Positions 63,622 through 64,000 of a DNA stretch of 64,000 bases are shown piece after piece. How positions within the stretch are numbered: position 1 is the first letter of the stretch; each line of letters begins with the position of its first letter. A program made the translations under genes and the position numbers. Origin of the DNA: Dysidea avara (taxonomy: Eukaryota > Porifera > Demospongiae > Dictyoceratida > Dysideidae); contig NC_089278.1 in assembly GCF_963678975.1 (NCBI RefSeq), positions 9,885,479 through 9,949,478 of the forward strand. Direction: 5' to 3'. The notes beneath the pieces are model-generated. The model made no database searches and was not told the DNA's origin. It was given only the letters and a program-made list of their open reading frames with translations.

Positions 63622-64000
63622 TTATAGTTCATAAGTCATTGATGATGAAGTGGTAGCATTGTAGATGTGAGTGTTACAGAACGGTACATACTGGCAGGTG
63701 ATCAACTTGATCACTTCCTGTGCAGCCACTCCCCCAAGATATGCAGACACTGAATGGAATTCAGCAGCACCATATCGGCACATCTCAATAATGTGTTCAT
63801 CACCCACACTGACACCTTTGAGTTGTAACTCCTTGATCAAGCCTGAAACCAAATCCTTCATTTGGGTGACATCACTTTCTATAGGCCCCAACTGACTCCC
63901 TGGGTAATATCCATTACTGGTATGGTACCTATCTGCAGCTCTCAATAGGATGTAATAGACTATTAGGCTTGTGGGATCAGCCAGGTTAGTAGAGATGGTA
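63622..64000 (-). CDS. NAE1: NEDD8-activating enzyme E1 regulatory subunit, C-terminal part
   Basis: Open frame from the window edge to the stop at 63624-63622; 125 codons plus stop, 5' end outside. It reads LLRAADRYHTSNGYYPG and then CRYGAAEFHSVSAYLGGVAAQEVIK and ITCQYVPFCNTHIYN, matching the C-terminal adenylation-domain segment of NAE1/APPBP1 (RYGAAE...GGxAAQEVIK). NAE1 pairs with UBA3 to activate NEDD8 for cullin neddylation. It is tail-to-tail with RYBP, 54 bp between stops, so the 3' UTRs probably overlap. Confidence 0.93.
   Translation of the reverse strand, partial: TISTNLADPTSLIVYYILLRAADRYHTSNGYYPGSQLGPIESDVTQMKDLVSGLIKELQLKGVSVGDEHIIEMCRYGAAEFHSVSAYLGGVAAQEVIKLITCQYVPFCNTHIYNATTSSSMTYEL

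Overview
The window is animal nuclear DNA. It is AT-rich, its genes have short phase-consistent GT-AG introns, and it carries animal gene families: ELMO, a KDM7/PHF8-type histone demethylase, RYBP/YAF2, NAE1, TRAP-delta/SSR4, a large cadherin, VWC-domain secreted proteins and a Skeletor-like DM13/DOMON protein. Long cadherin ectodomains in one exon, small intergenic gaps, head-to-head gene pairs and abundant DIRS, hAT, PIF/Harbinger and foldback elements would fit an early-branching metazoan, most likely a demosponge such as Amphimedon. That assignment is inference; no species marker is present.

Layout. 1-1434 (-): Skeletor-like gene, 3' end outside the window. 2338-6701 (-): EEA1-N-terminus-like zinc-finger/coiled-coil gene, head-to-head with the intronless ELMO gene at 6962-9148 (+). 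9332-14892 (-): cadherin with about 14 repeats. 15732-31983 (+): a 21-exon KDM7/PHF8 homologue (720 codons read exon by exon). Intron 17 of that gene holds a 4.9-kb DIRS-type tyrosine-recombinase retrotransposon, and intron 8 holds a second, decayed copy, both antisense to the host gene. 33.8-47.3 kb: a cluster of secreted VWC-domain genes, three intact on the minus strand and one larger one on the plus strand, with at least three broken gene relics between them. 47712-61670 (-): SSR4, six small exons spread over 14 kb. Its introns contain a TTAA-flanked MITE, a nested hAT/ISL2EU-like composite with a perfect 8-bp target duplication, foldback MITEs and a PIF/Harbinger transposase/Myb pair. 61774-63567 (+): a two-exon RYBP/YAF2 homologue, about 100 bp head-to-head from SSR4. 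63622-64000 (-): C-terminal part of NAE1, tail-to-tail with RYBP.

The functional themes are chromatin (KDM7 and RYBP), ER translocation (SSR4), neddylation (NAE1), Rac/engulfment signalling (ELMO), endosomes (EEA1-like) and extracellular modules (cadherin, VWC, Skeletor-like). These genes do not form one pathway. No wholly new system was found. The most interesting items are the intact DIRS architecture with its internal complementary region, the VWC birth-and-death cluster, the transposon nest in SSR4, and a sponge-grade RYBP with both its DNA/ubiquitin-binding finger and its RING1-binding strand.
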